64,000 nucleotides of DNA from Strigops habroptila (lineage: Eukaryota; Chordata; Aves; Psittaciformes; Psittacidae): contig NC_044282.2 of the NCBI RefSeq assembly GCF_004027225.2, forward strand, positions 45,476,576 through 45,540,575. The letters run 5' to 3'. The notes beneath the pieces were generated by a model. That model did not search any database and was not told the origin of the DNA. It was given only the letters and a program-made list of their open reading frames with translations. This document shows positions 34,975-48,837 of this stretch, piece after piece. The first letter of the stretch is position 1. Every line of letters begins with the position of its first letter. The position numbers and the translations under genes were made by a program.

Positions 34975-37900
34975 ATTTTCAAAACGCAGTTCTACATGGT
35001 GGGTGAAAATCTGAAAATAACCATGTGTGGTAGGTACAACACATGAGTGTTATGGTCATCAATACACTTTGGTAGCTACTGCTTAAACAGGAAATGTGCC
35101 TTTGGCTTTTCTAACCTTCAGTTATTTGTGAATGATTTGCATCATCTCTTCAAGTTTGGTTCTATAGAGCTTGGGCTATCTCTTCATCTCTAAATGGTAT
35201 TTCTGGTTGCTACAGAAAATGGAATATAGGCACAAGTGAGAGAGAGAGATGCACACATATAGTTAGATATATATATCAATGGCATATCCATATAAATGAT
35301 GCTTCCTGAACTTTCATTAAGTTACAAGCTGATTTTGCCACCTTTTGTATGGTAATTAATTTCCTTTATTGCCCTATGACATCTATTTGGCTTCATGAAC
35401 CATACAGCTTTAGAAGTATGAAGTCCCATAATAAGTAGACTTTTTTCTTCCTGTTTGAGCTAGGCAAAATATACATGGTAACTAATGGTGTTGGAAAAAT
35501 CGTCTCACAATAGGGATGTAGAGATAAACAACTACATTTGCAGTATATAATCTCCTCTGCAAGATTTCTAATTATTGTTATGCTTGTGTAGTCAGGAAAT
35601 CATGGTCTATAAAGCAAGCCTAATTTCCTGTGGCTTGCACCTGAACACAATAAAAGCTCTTGATCTCCTTTCCTTCTCCAGAGGCAAATCACAAAACTGT
35701 GACATTGCTGTTTAATCCTACAGTGAGTACATACTTCCACCCATGTAATCCTGAAAGTGTTACCTTGATGAATGCTTGACCAGGGTCTCTCTGGACTTTT
35801 TGTTACTGCCTTAGTGTTTCTTTGCAATAAAATGAAGACATGCTACATTGATTTTTTTGTAATCTCAGTAGTTGCATGAGTTTGGCAAAGACACCAATTA
35901 GTTTAGGCAAAACTGGTTTTCCTCTTCTTCTTCTCCTCACTCTTATGCCATCTAGAGAGTGTGCTTGTGTTGGACAGAAAGTTAATTACTACTTCTTCCT
36001 ACAACAAAGAGAAGACTATATTGATTAGATGTAGCTGTGAAAACATTTACAGAAAACCAAAGCTCCAAGTTTGTCCTATGTAATGTGAGCTTTAGTGCTT
36101 GTGGCAGGTGCCAGATTTACAGCACAAGAGACTAAAATCCTCCCTACCCAAGGCAGGTATGATTTCTCCCCGCCTGTCACTCAGCCATGCTCCACTGGGA
36201 GAAGCACCAGATGTGTGAAAGCACTTCACTGCTGTTTAATCCTTTGGTGCTGACTTAGTAGGATTGAATCAGGGACATCAACTTATTTCACAGAGGCCAA
36301 CAAATAACACTGACTTTGCAGCCTCAGTCCAACAAAGCTGTTAAGCACATACACAACTTTGAGATCAGCCATGGCCTCAGCACCATCAATTCCAGTGCTA
36401 TAGTTCCTTATTCACCTCTACCCTGGAGAGGATTTGAACTGGTGACTTACAGCTAAAATGTTTCATATCCTTTTGTTAATCCACCCCAGTCACTTCCTAA
36501 CAAACTGCCTTTGGAGGTGTATAAACCATACCTTACACTGTATGCCTTGGCAGTACATTCATGTTTCACAGCATCTGGCATCTAACATTATCCTGTCTCA
36601 GAGAAATCATTTTTATTTTGCTGATGTTCGTCAAACTTCACATCATGACTTCAAGTCTAAAAGCCTCACCTACTCTGAACAATACTTCCTTATACATTTA
36701 ATTCCATGAAAACTCATGTCTTAAGCAAATTAGGTCTGTATACTCATACCTAACCTAGAATGAACGCTTGTTATTAAAGAAAAAAATAAAAATAAAAAAT
36801 TAATATCTTCAGCAACATGTTCAATCTTATATACTGACAACTTTTCAGTTGACCTGCTCGTGGTAAAAAATTAAATATGTATTTATATCAGTAAATATGA
36901 AAAAGGAATGGAAACATGAAACACTGAAAGCAGCACTAAAGTGTTGCTTGGAAAGTATTATGTCCAGAGACCATGATCACATTAATATACAGTCATAATT
37001 GTTTTGATGCTATAAATTACTTGAAAACTAAGTACATATGTAAGGCAGCCAGCAGAGAGGTCTGATTCACACCTTGGCAAGCACTTTGCAGAAGTGAACA
37101 TTTATTTTCAGCTGTGGGGGAACTCTCTCCATCTGCACCCCATGTGCAGAGGATTCCTCCTGCCTTAGGACCTTTCCCTTCCTTTCACAGCGGGAGTCTG
37201 TGCCTCTGTGGCACTGAGCCTTCTGGCTGCAGCTGCCACAGATGACTCATAGGTTTGCCCTGGAAGAGTGCTGGGCACAGAGCCATGGAGGTCTGCATCA
37301 TGTTACACCAACACTGCTTCTCAGTGTGCCCAGTCTCAGGAGCACAGGAAGGGAAGGCAGCTACTGCAGGTCTCATGAGGACTGCAGAAAAAGAAATCCT
37401 TCTGAGCTGCAGGCTGGGAAAGACTTGCTGGGCTATCAAGTCCTGATTCCTCATATTACAAATGACTTTATATATACATATTACATAAGTCTTTCCATTA
37501 TTTGGTCAAATTCCACCTCAGCAGATCCTACTACTGACAGAAATGGTTTGAGCGCTTCACTGCTCTACTGATTTTAAGTACATTTGAACTTAAAGTTATG
37601 TGCGCTACTGCTTTTTTGTATTGGCACTGTCTTTGAGCTGGAGCTAGTTCCCTACCTCATGAACCTGCTCACTGCTGCCCTTGCTCATAGCCATGAGCTG
37701 TCTTCCCCTACAACAGCCTCTTTGTGCCCAAGGTTTAGTTATAGTTTATCCCTCAGAGTTGATCAGATGTGTATGCAGTATTCCCAGCTCAAAACTGACC
37801 ATATCTCCATTTGTTCAATCCCACTGATTTTTCTTATCTGCTCCTGTTAACATTGGCCTTTTTGCAATGGCATTACTTTGATAGTTAATAGTTATCCTGC

Positions 37901-38225
37901 GACTTACTAATATACCTAGCTTTTCCTCTTCCTCAGGCATTTCTAACAAATGAGCTCTTAGCCTCTAGCAGAGGCTTTTGTTATTAGTTCATAAGTGCAT
38001 GACCTTGCATTTTATAGTATTGAATTTCAATTACTCCAGCCTACAACGTCATGCAGTTCTTCCTGTGGGCTTCTTCCCAGCCATCCTTTAGAGTCATATT
38101 CCCTCCCAACACTGTATCACTAGGAAATATCAGCACCACACTGACTCTTTTTACCGAGGGCATCAAAAACCACACACAAAATCAGTGACAAGAATCCACG
38201 CCTGCGAAGAGCAGTAGGAACCTTC

Positions 38226-38251
38226 CTGCAGTAAAATACTTTTTACTGCAG
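38226..38251. repeat. inverted repeat, 11-bp arms, 4-base loop
   Basis: CTGCAGTAAAA (38226-38236), TACT, TTTTACTGCAG (38241-38251) form a perfect hairpin. A further partial copy of the arm (CTGCAGTAAACTACTTT) follows at once, so the site looks like a short local duplication that inverted. Confidence 0.85.
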
Positions 38252-39228
38252 TAAACTACTTTCGACCCAATGCTTATTTCTTACGGCAGTGCTAAAATTT
38301 GTCTGGTCCCCTTTTATGTCCTTGTGCTGTTAGTGATCACGGTTTCCTCAGGTTTAAACAAAAATTTCTCATGTAACACAGTATCACACAGTTAGTTACA
38401 GTATCACATCATTAACGCGAGAACAAGACAAAGTAGCTGTGCCACATAGATTTTTCTAAGGAGGAAGCCGCCTTTCCAAAGACAGGCTACATCCACTAAA
38501 TTAACAGTTACATAGATCTAAGTGTATGCATCTATCTATCTAGCAATCATCTGTCTCTACATGGTTATATAGATTTTTTTTTTTCCTTTTTTCTTCAATG
38601 CTTGTTTTCTTAAACCCTGTGTATCAAGTGACTAACAAGTCTTGTAGGCACATCACTTTTTCCTCCTTCTTAATACAATACTACTTATATCACACCACTT
38701 CTGCTTTAGCTAGATAATTTATTGAAATGACTGTAATATTTTTGTGCCTGTGCTATCCATGCATCCAGAAGTCTTCCAGAATTGCCCATTTCCTTCAATG
38801 GGACAGTCCTGTTTTCTGCAGGGGCAGGGACTGACACTGTCCTTACAGATCACCCATTTCACTTACTGGCTTCATACATGCTTGTCACTGTGCTGTTAGT
38901 CCCAGCTACAAAGAATCCTTAGATAAATTCACCTAAACATTTGGCAGACCAGAGGATACTTCCCAGTGATACACGAGCTGGAACAGCCTTCATAGAGCAA
39001 AGTGAGAGTTTTGCTTTAAGAATTTGCTTTAGGCTGGTGTCTGTACTTTGCTTATGTAATGGTAGGCAGGATTACATGAGAGTTTCTAAAGGTCTGTAGT
39101 TTTAACGGCAAAAGTGACAACTAGATGTCTAAATCTCTTTAGGGGTGTAAAAGTCCTTTATTTCTAAAACAGAATTGGCATCTAAAATGTATTTGTTGCA
39201 GTTATGGATGCTGTATCTCCCTGGCCTT

Positions 39229-39261
<33 letters not shown>

Positions 39262-42200
39262 CGTCTAGTGTTTGCTGAAAAACTGTCCAGATGGTACACA
39301 ACAAGGGAAAAAATCCAGTTCAACTTTCCCTGCCCAGTCTTGCCTCCATGGGCTGTGTTACAGCACCATATCCAGTTTGGTATATGCCACAAATCAGCTA
39401 ATGCTTATTTTTCCTACTTCTTTAGGGTAGACCTGTGTCGCAAGACAGCTGCCTGGACCCCTCTTTCATGCACATGCATACACTGAACACTGCTTCAGTC
39501 ACATACCTGGGAAAGCAGGCTAAAAAGTGTAACCTGAAAAGCTAAGCCTGGAGCAGGTGCACAGAGGTTATCTATGCTGCCAGACTGGATGTACTTAAGA
39601 GGAATGAACAGGTGAAGGAGTCTCCACATTTCAAGGAGTGTTTGAGAAAGAGTTCAATAGTTCAACAGAAACTTCTTTCCTTCATTTCTTTTTTTCTTTT
39701 TTTTTTTTTTTTTTTTACATTTTACTCACAGCAAAATGACATTTTAAGATGTGTAAGCATGTTTTCTTACTCTGTGCAAACCAATTCTTGCTGAGGCTTT
39801 AACCATTCAGATCAAGCCCTTTTAAAGACAGAAGAGATGACGCATAGGCTATGGCATATACTGTTACAGATCTATGGTCCCAGCTTTGCATTTTCATTGT
39901 CTCTACCTAATTAGATCAACTGGCAGTTTTATGACAAGGAAAAGGTTATAATTGACTTATTTGAGCAGGAAATGCTTATATTGCCTACTTTTACTGATGC
40001 TCACCAACATGCTTGCCAACTCAGTTATGATCTCCTAGCAGCAATCAGCTTCTAAATATCACTGTGCCTGAGCAGTGTTTGGAGAAAACCTTTAACCCAA
40101 GTCTAACTTTAAACAATTCTCTAGACAATTCCTTCTCTCAGCCATGAGTGCACAGGCACTTCAGCATGGATCGCTTTGCTAGTTTTCATTGTTCTCTTTC
40201 CAAAATGAGGCTGCATTCACATGGTGGCTGGGATCACCCCTGAAGGAAACAAATGAATGGAAGGTGTGCTTTGAGACCAAAGCAGGGCTGATGCTGTGCG
40301 AGCAGCGGGCATGAGTGTTTTCTGAGGTGTTTCTGTTGCACGGGAACTTTACTGTGGTGCGAAGCACATGCAATGAATGTTCCAGGCAGGAGAATGACAG
40401 CTGGGCACAGTGCCCAAAGCAGAAGTCATGTAAAGAACCAAGCAGGCAGAGTTTAAATAACTGGGGAAATGAGAGAGCTCATATTCAGGAAAGGTCTAAA
40501 AACACTTGGGGAAAAAAATTCTGTGAGGCTTGTATTTGCACTTTATATCCCTTTCTTGTTGTTTTAATTGGTCTCCAAAGCATTTTTTTGGCTTTTAGGT
40601 TTTCTATTTTTTTTTCCTTATTTTTCCTTGAAATTAAAATTAGCAAACTAAGAGAAAAGCTTTAAGAGACAACTAAAATGTTTTACAGCAGAAACTTAAA
40701 AAGCCTGTAAAAAATAAAAAGAGGGTTGTTTTTATTGAAGTGACTTCATTTACATTAACAAATTTTACTAAGGTACGTCCACGGAGTTAAAGTGTTTGTA
40801 TCCAAGCATGTCCTAAGAGACGAGTGGGACAGCCATAGCATGCCTATTTCATATTCATTTCAAACAACACATGGTAAGTAACATGGCAAAATAACTCATG
40901 TGAAAATTATGCAGTTTCCTTTAGACTTGGTTCTGTTTCAAAGGAACCATAAAATTCCTATAAATATTTTTTTTATGTTTCAAATCTAAATTTAGGACAT
41001 TAAAATCAAATGATAAAATTTATCCATTGTCAACCATAAAAATGTATGTGCAGATTCAGACCTATGGAGTGAAAAATGTAATTCAGTGATGTTAGAAAAA
41101 GTGTAAGAGACAAATCCTCTGAGTTCCATCCCTGACGGGGAACTGTTTTGTTTTTTCTGTAATTCAGTCAAGTTATCTCACTTTGGTCAGGCTTGCTTAC
41201 TATAAAAATGCAGTAAGATTATTAATCTTCTTTATAAGGTTTTTTTAGGAATTTAGTTAATCTTTTCAAAACTGCTTAAAGGATGAGAATTGCTAAGTAT
41301 CATGGTGCCCTACAGCAGGCGGTGATCACAGTGAGTATTAGCATGCACTCCAGCTCTGACTCCAGCTCTGACTCCAGCTCTAACACTCCTGTTCTGACAC
41401 AGTGACCGAATTACTAATCTGGAGAGGGAATACTATTGACAGATATTCAAAGAAGCTCTGGACATTTTTTTTCTTGTTCAAAGAAAGGTGATGGTTAAAC
41501 TAATATTTTTGTGAGAAATTTAGTAAAAGAAATTTCGAGTTCTTTGTTTCTAGAGGATTCCTTGACATAAAATGCCACAAAGCAAACAAATGTAAACATT
41601 TATAAGCATCCTTATCCTGTATCCCAAACATGTACATACCTCCTCATCACACTAGACTTCCAACATTCAAGGCCTTTTGTTTTTCAGTTTGATCTGGATT
41701 TTCATATTTCCTCTATCTACTTTGATTTCCTCAGCCTCTTTTATTTCCTTCTTCACAGAGGTAAGATTATCCATACCCTCCGCTCCTGCAAACTGGCATG
41801 CTTCCTTTGAAGTCTGTGAAACTGTGCCAATTTACACCACTTCAGACTTGTTCGATATTGTGTTGTAGCTACAGATGGGTCCCAGCTGCAAATCTTGGTT
41901 TTGATCCAAGATCACCCCAAACTAGGGAGTGTTTGGATTCATGGTTGTGGTTCAGACCCCTCTATGAAGGGGTGTGTGATAACAGAATGAGAAAAATAAC
42001 TTTCTGAACAGGGTGGAGGGCCACCACCTGTCAGTGAGGCTCCTGTGTTACAGTTAATCTGCATGAACCTGAAAGGCAATTTTTGTGGAAGCCTCCTATA
42101 TAGCAGTGCTGTCAAAGAAGAGAAGAACCAGTCCAAAAGAAAAAAAAAAACAACCCACAATAAGTTAAAATTTGTGTCTGATCTAATGCAATCTCAAAAT

Positions 42201-43354
42201 AAATCTCAATAGTCTTGAATCATTGGCTTACTGAATGAGGTTATATGCTGCTTATCACTGTCCAGTTCAAGAGGCAAATAAAGAAAATCTGTATTAAAGT
42301 CCAACAGAGAAATAAAAAATACATAAAAGCTCAGTGAAATTAGCATATATTTCATTCTATCAAAGGAACTGTTAAATCCCACATTGTCTTGGCTTTTCCT
42401 CTCCTGCTAAGACAAGAAATGACTATGTTTTTTTTTCAGTTAGCAAATCTAACTAATTTAAATAAAATCATAATATTTAATTCATGCTTGAAGCTTTGTT
42501 TTATTTAGTTTTGACCTTGGAAGCTGATTAAAAGTATGTGGGATGTCATTGCCAGTAAAGCAGAGAGTTCCTGGAAAGCAACCTTGATTCTAGAAATGAA
42601 CAAGGGAACAGGGACTTGCTTATAATGCTGCAACTATTTTGAGGTGTTTAAAATACGTTTTCTTTTGATAGTCTAACCACCTTCACCTTGATTAGTATTG
42701 TATATGACCATTACTGTTAAAAAATCAGCTGAAATGTCATCAAAGATCAAACAAAAATTTCAGATCAGACCTTCAGAAGAATTGCCCAGTTGACATGGCT
42801 GATAGGTCAAGGTCCTTTACAGATGAGAGATGGCAGACTTTGCCATATTATCTTCCCAATATGTTTCTGCTCTGATGAAAGATGACCAGTAAGAGGGTTT
42901 GAGCAGTTCATGTCCATTCAACTTCTTGCTACTATGCCAAACATGTTAACTGCAGTTGTGAAGGAATGCCAGTTTCCTAACATTGAGCGTGTAGAGTCAG
43001 AGCCCAGACTCCTAAGTTACTATTATCTAACACATTCAAGTACTGTACCTTAAACCTTTTCTCTTTAAACTGCAAGTCTTTGCTTCCAAACTTCACAATC
43101 TGTTAACCACCAGTTTAAGCAGACAGCAGAGATACTGGCTTAGTGAAGAAGGTGGCTTAGGTAAGGTTTGAAGTGGCACATACACTGTACGGCCTGTGAC
43201 AGAGCCTTCTTCTCATTGACATTCAAGCTGCATTCACCCCTGTGGGAAGGAAGTGTCACCGTTGCATATCTGGATGGAGTCTGAAGCAATAAATTTTATA
43301 CAGTAGACTCTATAAGTACATAGATGCTTTTACAACACATATGTATTTTTGGTA

Positions 43355-43380
43355 GTTGTAAAGGTACAAACCTTTACAAC
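43355..43380. repeat. inverted repeat, 10-bp arms, 6-base loop
   Basis: GTTGTAAAGG (43355-43364), TACAAA, CCTTTACAAC (43371-43380) form a perfect hairpin in intergenic DNA. No associated element is recognised. Confidence 0.85.
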
Positions 43381-46300
43381 AGCACATTGAAGATAGTGAA
43401 TAATTTGCAATCCTGAAAATAAAACATTCTGTATTCTGGTCCTCTTTTTGATCTTCTGTATATATGCCATTTTTTTACATGACTGTCATTGAAATTAAAA
43501 TTTTATTAATAAATAAAAAATGAGATTATCATGGGGTGTTGTGTTTCTAAGATCCAGAGCCCTCCAGTGCTCTTCGCTTTCATGATACTATTCTACTATA
43601 AAGAATAAGCATTATGATTTGTGCCAGGTACACTGGCATTGTTAACTCTTCGTGAGCAAGTAGAATAAACAGGGAATCCTATGAGTCCAAAGAACACTGA
43701 AGAAATTTGGCTTGAAACAAATGCCTACATATAACTTAATAAACACTTATGTTTTGTAAGAAAATTACAGTCAATGTTTGTTTAAATTTATCTTCCTAAA
43801 CTGTAAGAAATATCACTTCCTTAGTAATATTGACCTTTTTCTTAAAATGAGTGCTATTTCCATAAGTTATTACAATGGCTTTCCTGTCTCCTAATTTATG
43901 CATTATTAGTAAACCATCACTCCCTCAACTGAAAGAAAGTAGTTTAAATATTTTACAGAAGATGCCATTTTGACTAAAAGTTGAACATACCAGGAGGGGG
44001 ATATTTGGCAAGATGTTAATATTATTTTTCTTCAGTAATCATTCAAACCCCAAAGCCATTTCTTCTGTATTTCTCATGTCACATGGGCCTTCCCTCCAAG
44101 AGAGCATGATATTGATGCCTCAGGTGGAGACTTCCTCCTGATGGAAGAAATGGATAGCTCCATGGATGGCTTGTACTACCCGCTGTGTAAGATTTAGTAC
44201 CAAAGATAATCCCTCAAGCTTTCTCTGTATAAAACAGACTTTTGCAGATTGCATTAAAGAAATAGATACATGAAAGAATAGTTTGCCAGAAGCTCAAAGA
44301 CCCTGTTCCACAGGGGCAAGATCTGAAACCTGAGGTTTAATTGTCCCTTCCATTATTTATGCAGATTTACACAGTGTTGCCCATAGATGCAATTCCCGAA
44401 ACATACAGAGCTGGTGGCTGGGGATACCTGACATAACTAAATGTTTGGGCATGGCACTAAATCAATCCACTGTGTCATGAATATCTCTTAGGAGCCTGTG
44501 TAGGTCAACTCTGTGTTATATCAGACTTACTGGCAACTGTATATCATATGCACAAGGAGTCCAGTGCAGCCCCACTGCACCTAGGGTGCGGAAGTGATCT
44601 GGGATTGTTTGCTCAGGAGCTCAGAAAAGGCTGCCAGACCTTCAAAAATAGTTAGAAAACATGAGGCAAAACCTGTAAGGTTGTAGCTAATTGATAAAAT
44701 TGTCATTTACTGCCAAAACAGGCACAGTAGGATAGTCTGCATATAGGACTAAGATTTAACCTGATATTAGCCTAATAAATTTTGTTACCCAGACAATTTT
44801 TAAATTATTCATCAAAGTACTTTTTGCACATTTTTCCTTTATTTTAGTATCTCCACGTCTAGCTTCTTCCTCTAAGTGCTCAAACACATTTTCTTTTGTT
44901 TCTGTGGGATATTTAGTGGTAACATAGGCAGATGTGTTCACTTGGGGATAGATTCTCCAGTCTTACTGACCTTTGAATAATGTAGGTCCAGTATCAGCAT
45001 TGTACACGGGAAGAAGTAAAAGGTGCTTGGCGCAGGAGAGCCCCTATACACCTCTGCCTTGAGCTGCATTGCTGTCAGTATGCTAAAAGACACAAGTCTA
45101 GTCCTGAAAATATGGTTCACATGAGAAAAATGTATTCACAAGAGGCCTGACACGGCAAGGACCCAAGCAACTCTGGCGTCTATCCAAAAAAGCACTTACG
45201 CATACGCTTAGAGTTACAATTCAGCTGTAAGTATGTGAGCAGTAGTATTGCCTTTGATTGACACCGAATCAACAAGATGTGAGAGGTGATTAACAAATTT
45301 ATCAAGTGAGGACAATATTTGGCCCAGGACTGGACTTCTGTTGTTCGGTTCCTGAATAAGGAAAAAGAAACTGTTTGTAGGAGCTGCACAGAATTTCCTT
45401 GAAGCAGAGATTTTTTCAGGCGGGCACATTGACAGTAGACACAAAAGTATCAGAATTTTCCTAATGTTTGAACAAAACAGAAATATGCTGAATAGATATG
45501 TTAACACTAATAAATAAATCTAGGAGCTCTGTTCACTGGCTGCTATAGAAGAAGTCTTAATGAAGAAAACTGAACACGTTCTGTTTACTTGTGCAATGCC
45601 ATTCCCCTACATGGATAAATTTAGCAGAATCTGATTTTTCTTCAGCAACACCCACTTTTAATGTGCACTGTTTTATAACTGACAGATAGAAAGACCAAGA
45701 TAGAAGACTTATTCCAAGACTTAAATAAAACACAACCTCCCAAGTCTTTATTCAGATTCATAAGCAAGACATGCCTCTGCTAATTTATGATTGAAATATG
45801 CTGAATTTGTTGGAAAATGGAGCCATTTATTTAGAAGTTACATTTTCTGCTTTAGAGTACATGGTTAGTGCATAATTTTTTTCACAGTTCTGGAAACAGG
45901 AAAGTGTGTAAGGGTAGCAATAATCAGGAAGGAAGGTGTCAGAGGGGGAATTTATTTTGGAGTGGAGGCATGGAGAAAAGTTGTTTGGGACACATTAGCC
46001 CACAAGGCAGGTTTTCAAAGGCAAAAAGAGGAGTTAGTGTGGTTGAATGACTTGTACCTATCTCTCCCCATTTTCTGGATTTCTGAGCCATCCTGTCCAA
46101 TGACACATATTTCCATGTGTTCTTCCCAGCAATTTGGAGTTCAGCTGTCATTAAAAGCCAGTGGAATACAAATTTCAGTTGCATTTTTTAAAAACTTTTA
46201 TTAAATTAGGATTTGGCAATTTTAGATTCCTATTCTTTGGGGACAGGAGACAATTGTCAAGATGTAAACATATTTAAAAGAACTGCTTCTGCCCCAGAAA

Positions 46301-48837
46301 GAAATGTATAACCCTGAAACTTTCAGATTCCACAGACTATCAGTAGTTTATACTATCATCAGCCTTTTTTTTTCTTTACCCAGTTTACTGTTTTTAGGTT
46401 TTTAGCTGATTATATTGAGCATGCATTTGAGGTTTCAAAGGAAATATTTCGTCTATTGGGTAATCAGTTCCTTAGGTTTACATCCAAGCCACAAAATATG
46501 TATTTGTGTCAAGTTTTGCCTTGCTATGAGAAGCAGTTTGAATATCTGCTTGAAATGCAGTTGGCCAAGATTGCAGCTAAATTATATACATTAACCCTCA
46601 TCTCTTCATGAATAGCTTGGGTTCAGCATTTCATTGTCTTGAGCATCAACTTGGACTTTATAGACAGCTATTTGCAGGAGAAAGTACATTTAACTCCACA
46701 ACAGTTAACATTGATAGAGAGCATATTGTAGATACAGGTGTCAATAATAACCCTGTGTTTTATATTGTTTCTGCCCTAGTTTAACAGCACAGTTTATTGT
46801 TAACTGGTTTCTTCTTTATCCCTTCTAGCTGCAGATTTATTAGCAGAAACATGTTGTGCAAATGATGATTTATGATGGAATCATGTTGCCTGAGAAAATG
46901 TATTGATTTAGAATGAAGTTGCAGTCCTTACCACAAAGGCAGAATGAAGAAGATGAGAGGGACATGACTTAGGATAAATTTCTCTGAATGCCCTAACATG
47001 CATTTTCTTTCTCTTGTGAGATTTTACATGAAAGGTTACAGTAGACTTTTTTTTTTTAATTCAGTTCTTGTGATCTACATTCCTCAACATGCCACAATTA
47101 CTATGATTCGTCTTTGTTCAATTCTTTCATCAGTTCAAAGCAGTATGGCATTTACCTTAGTAGCATTTAAAATGAACTGATCAATAGCTAGATGTTTGCT
47201 ATTAAGAATGATGAAGAAAGGTTGAGTGGGAGGCAAACAAGGTTATCTACTTTTAATATATTACCTAATTCTTTTCTGTATTGGAAGGCATACCTTCATT
47301 TAATTGATTCTAAGACACATACATGCAATTTAATGTGAATGACCAAGGGTGGACATTACAAATGCTGTTCATTTTTTACTGCTTTCATTTCGTTTTTTAA
47401 GTGCCATGCCTTCTCTGAAGAAAATACATTGCTCTAATTTTTGAAACTGAACATTTAAAACAGATTTTAAAGATAGCCAGGTGGCTTTAGCATACAAAAA
47501 GGGGGGAGAGGGGAAGTGTATATTTATTAACAAGGCTTAGAAAAGTTATCCTATTGTTGAAAGAGCTAGCTTGCTTTTTGTGCAGTATTTTCAGACATTT
47601 GTGAGTGGTTTTATCTTTTAAGTTCTCTTGCAGTTTCTGTGTAGGATTCATTTTACTTGATGCTTCTATTGCAACACAAATTTCAAAAAGTGCTTTCTGA
47701 GATCCCTGAAAGCCTGAGTTTTTTCAGAAATATTTTGGGCCACCTTATTCTATTAATTTGTCATGAAAGGATCCCTCCACTATTACTTCTTCCTTTTTTA
47801 CTAAGCAATTCCTTTGGTACAAAACCAGCACCTCTATGCCTGAGTTTTTGACAGCATCAAAACTAGAGCACTATCAATAGTCATGGCTCTGGGTTTTGTC
47901 AGAGTGTGTCCTTTATGAAAGACCATCTCCTGAGCTCCATCCAGCTTCTTTTCCATCCACAAAACCACATCCTTTGACTGCCTCCAGCTTGCCCAGAAAC
48001 CACGCTCCCTGCCCTCAGGCTCTCTTCTGTTTAAGAACCTCCACAGCTTTCAGAGGCTCCTCCAACTCCTTCGATGCCGAAATGAAGTCTGATCATCTCT
48101 GAAATGACAGGCTGCATGCAACAGCAATAACATCCTGAAACAGCTTCTGGGGAGCAAATTAACAGATGGGTGTCCTCAAATTACAAAGTGGCAAGGAAAC
48201 ATTCAGTATTCTCATGATGGGAGCTGCAAATGAAGGTGGAGATTTGGTGCTAATAACACCCTGCTATTCACCCCAGCCTGACCCAGTTTTCATTGGTTTG
48301 TGTTACTTTTAATAGAAGCTGAATTGACATCAAAGAGGAAGAAAATAACACAGTATACAATGTGGGAGAGTGACCCAAACCCAGCATTTGAAACAATAAA
48401 GGGAGTTCATTTTTCTCTTGCTGTTGGTATTACTATAATGTGTTTTTTATGCATGAAACACAGACCAATACGTACATTGAATAGTAGGCAGTGCCCCTCT
48501 CTTCCCCTTTGTGAATACTTGTGATCATGACAAGAAGTGTCTTCTGCTTTTATTTCTGAAGCCAAGTCTTGTTCTACCTTCAATTGTAGTTAAAAAGCTT
48601 TTCTGACTTTCCTTAAAGAGCATTCCCTTCTTCTGTCTCCTCTAAACAATATTTTGGCCAGCATTATGCAATTATTAGCATTACATTTTCATTGTCAGCC
48701 ATATCCTTGCTGAAATATCAAACTTTCTGGCACAAATGTTACCCATCCGAACCAGAAGTAGTTAAAAAAACACTCTATAAACAGTCAGAAATATTTTTCT
48801 GTCCCTCATATATTGACAAGAGATAGCACACTGATAT

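Larger units (their letters stand above)
34975..48837. other. intergenic desert, no gene seen
   Basis: Almost 14 kb of AT-rich DNA has no supportable gene and no obvious transposon. Simple repeats include AG/TA-rich sequence (35238-35280), T-tracts with GT repeats (39228-39262), T-tracts near 39691-39716, and a 12-bp tandem repeat GACTCCAGCTCT (about 41350-41385). Two perfect hairpins (38226-38251 and 43355-43380) are listed separately. The stretch 46430-46960 is non-repetitive and rich in transcription-factor-like words, a weak enhancer candidate. Confidence 0.6.
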
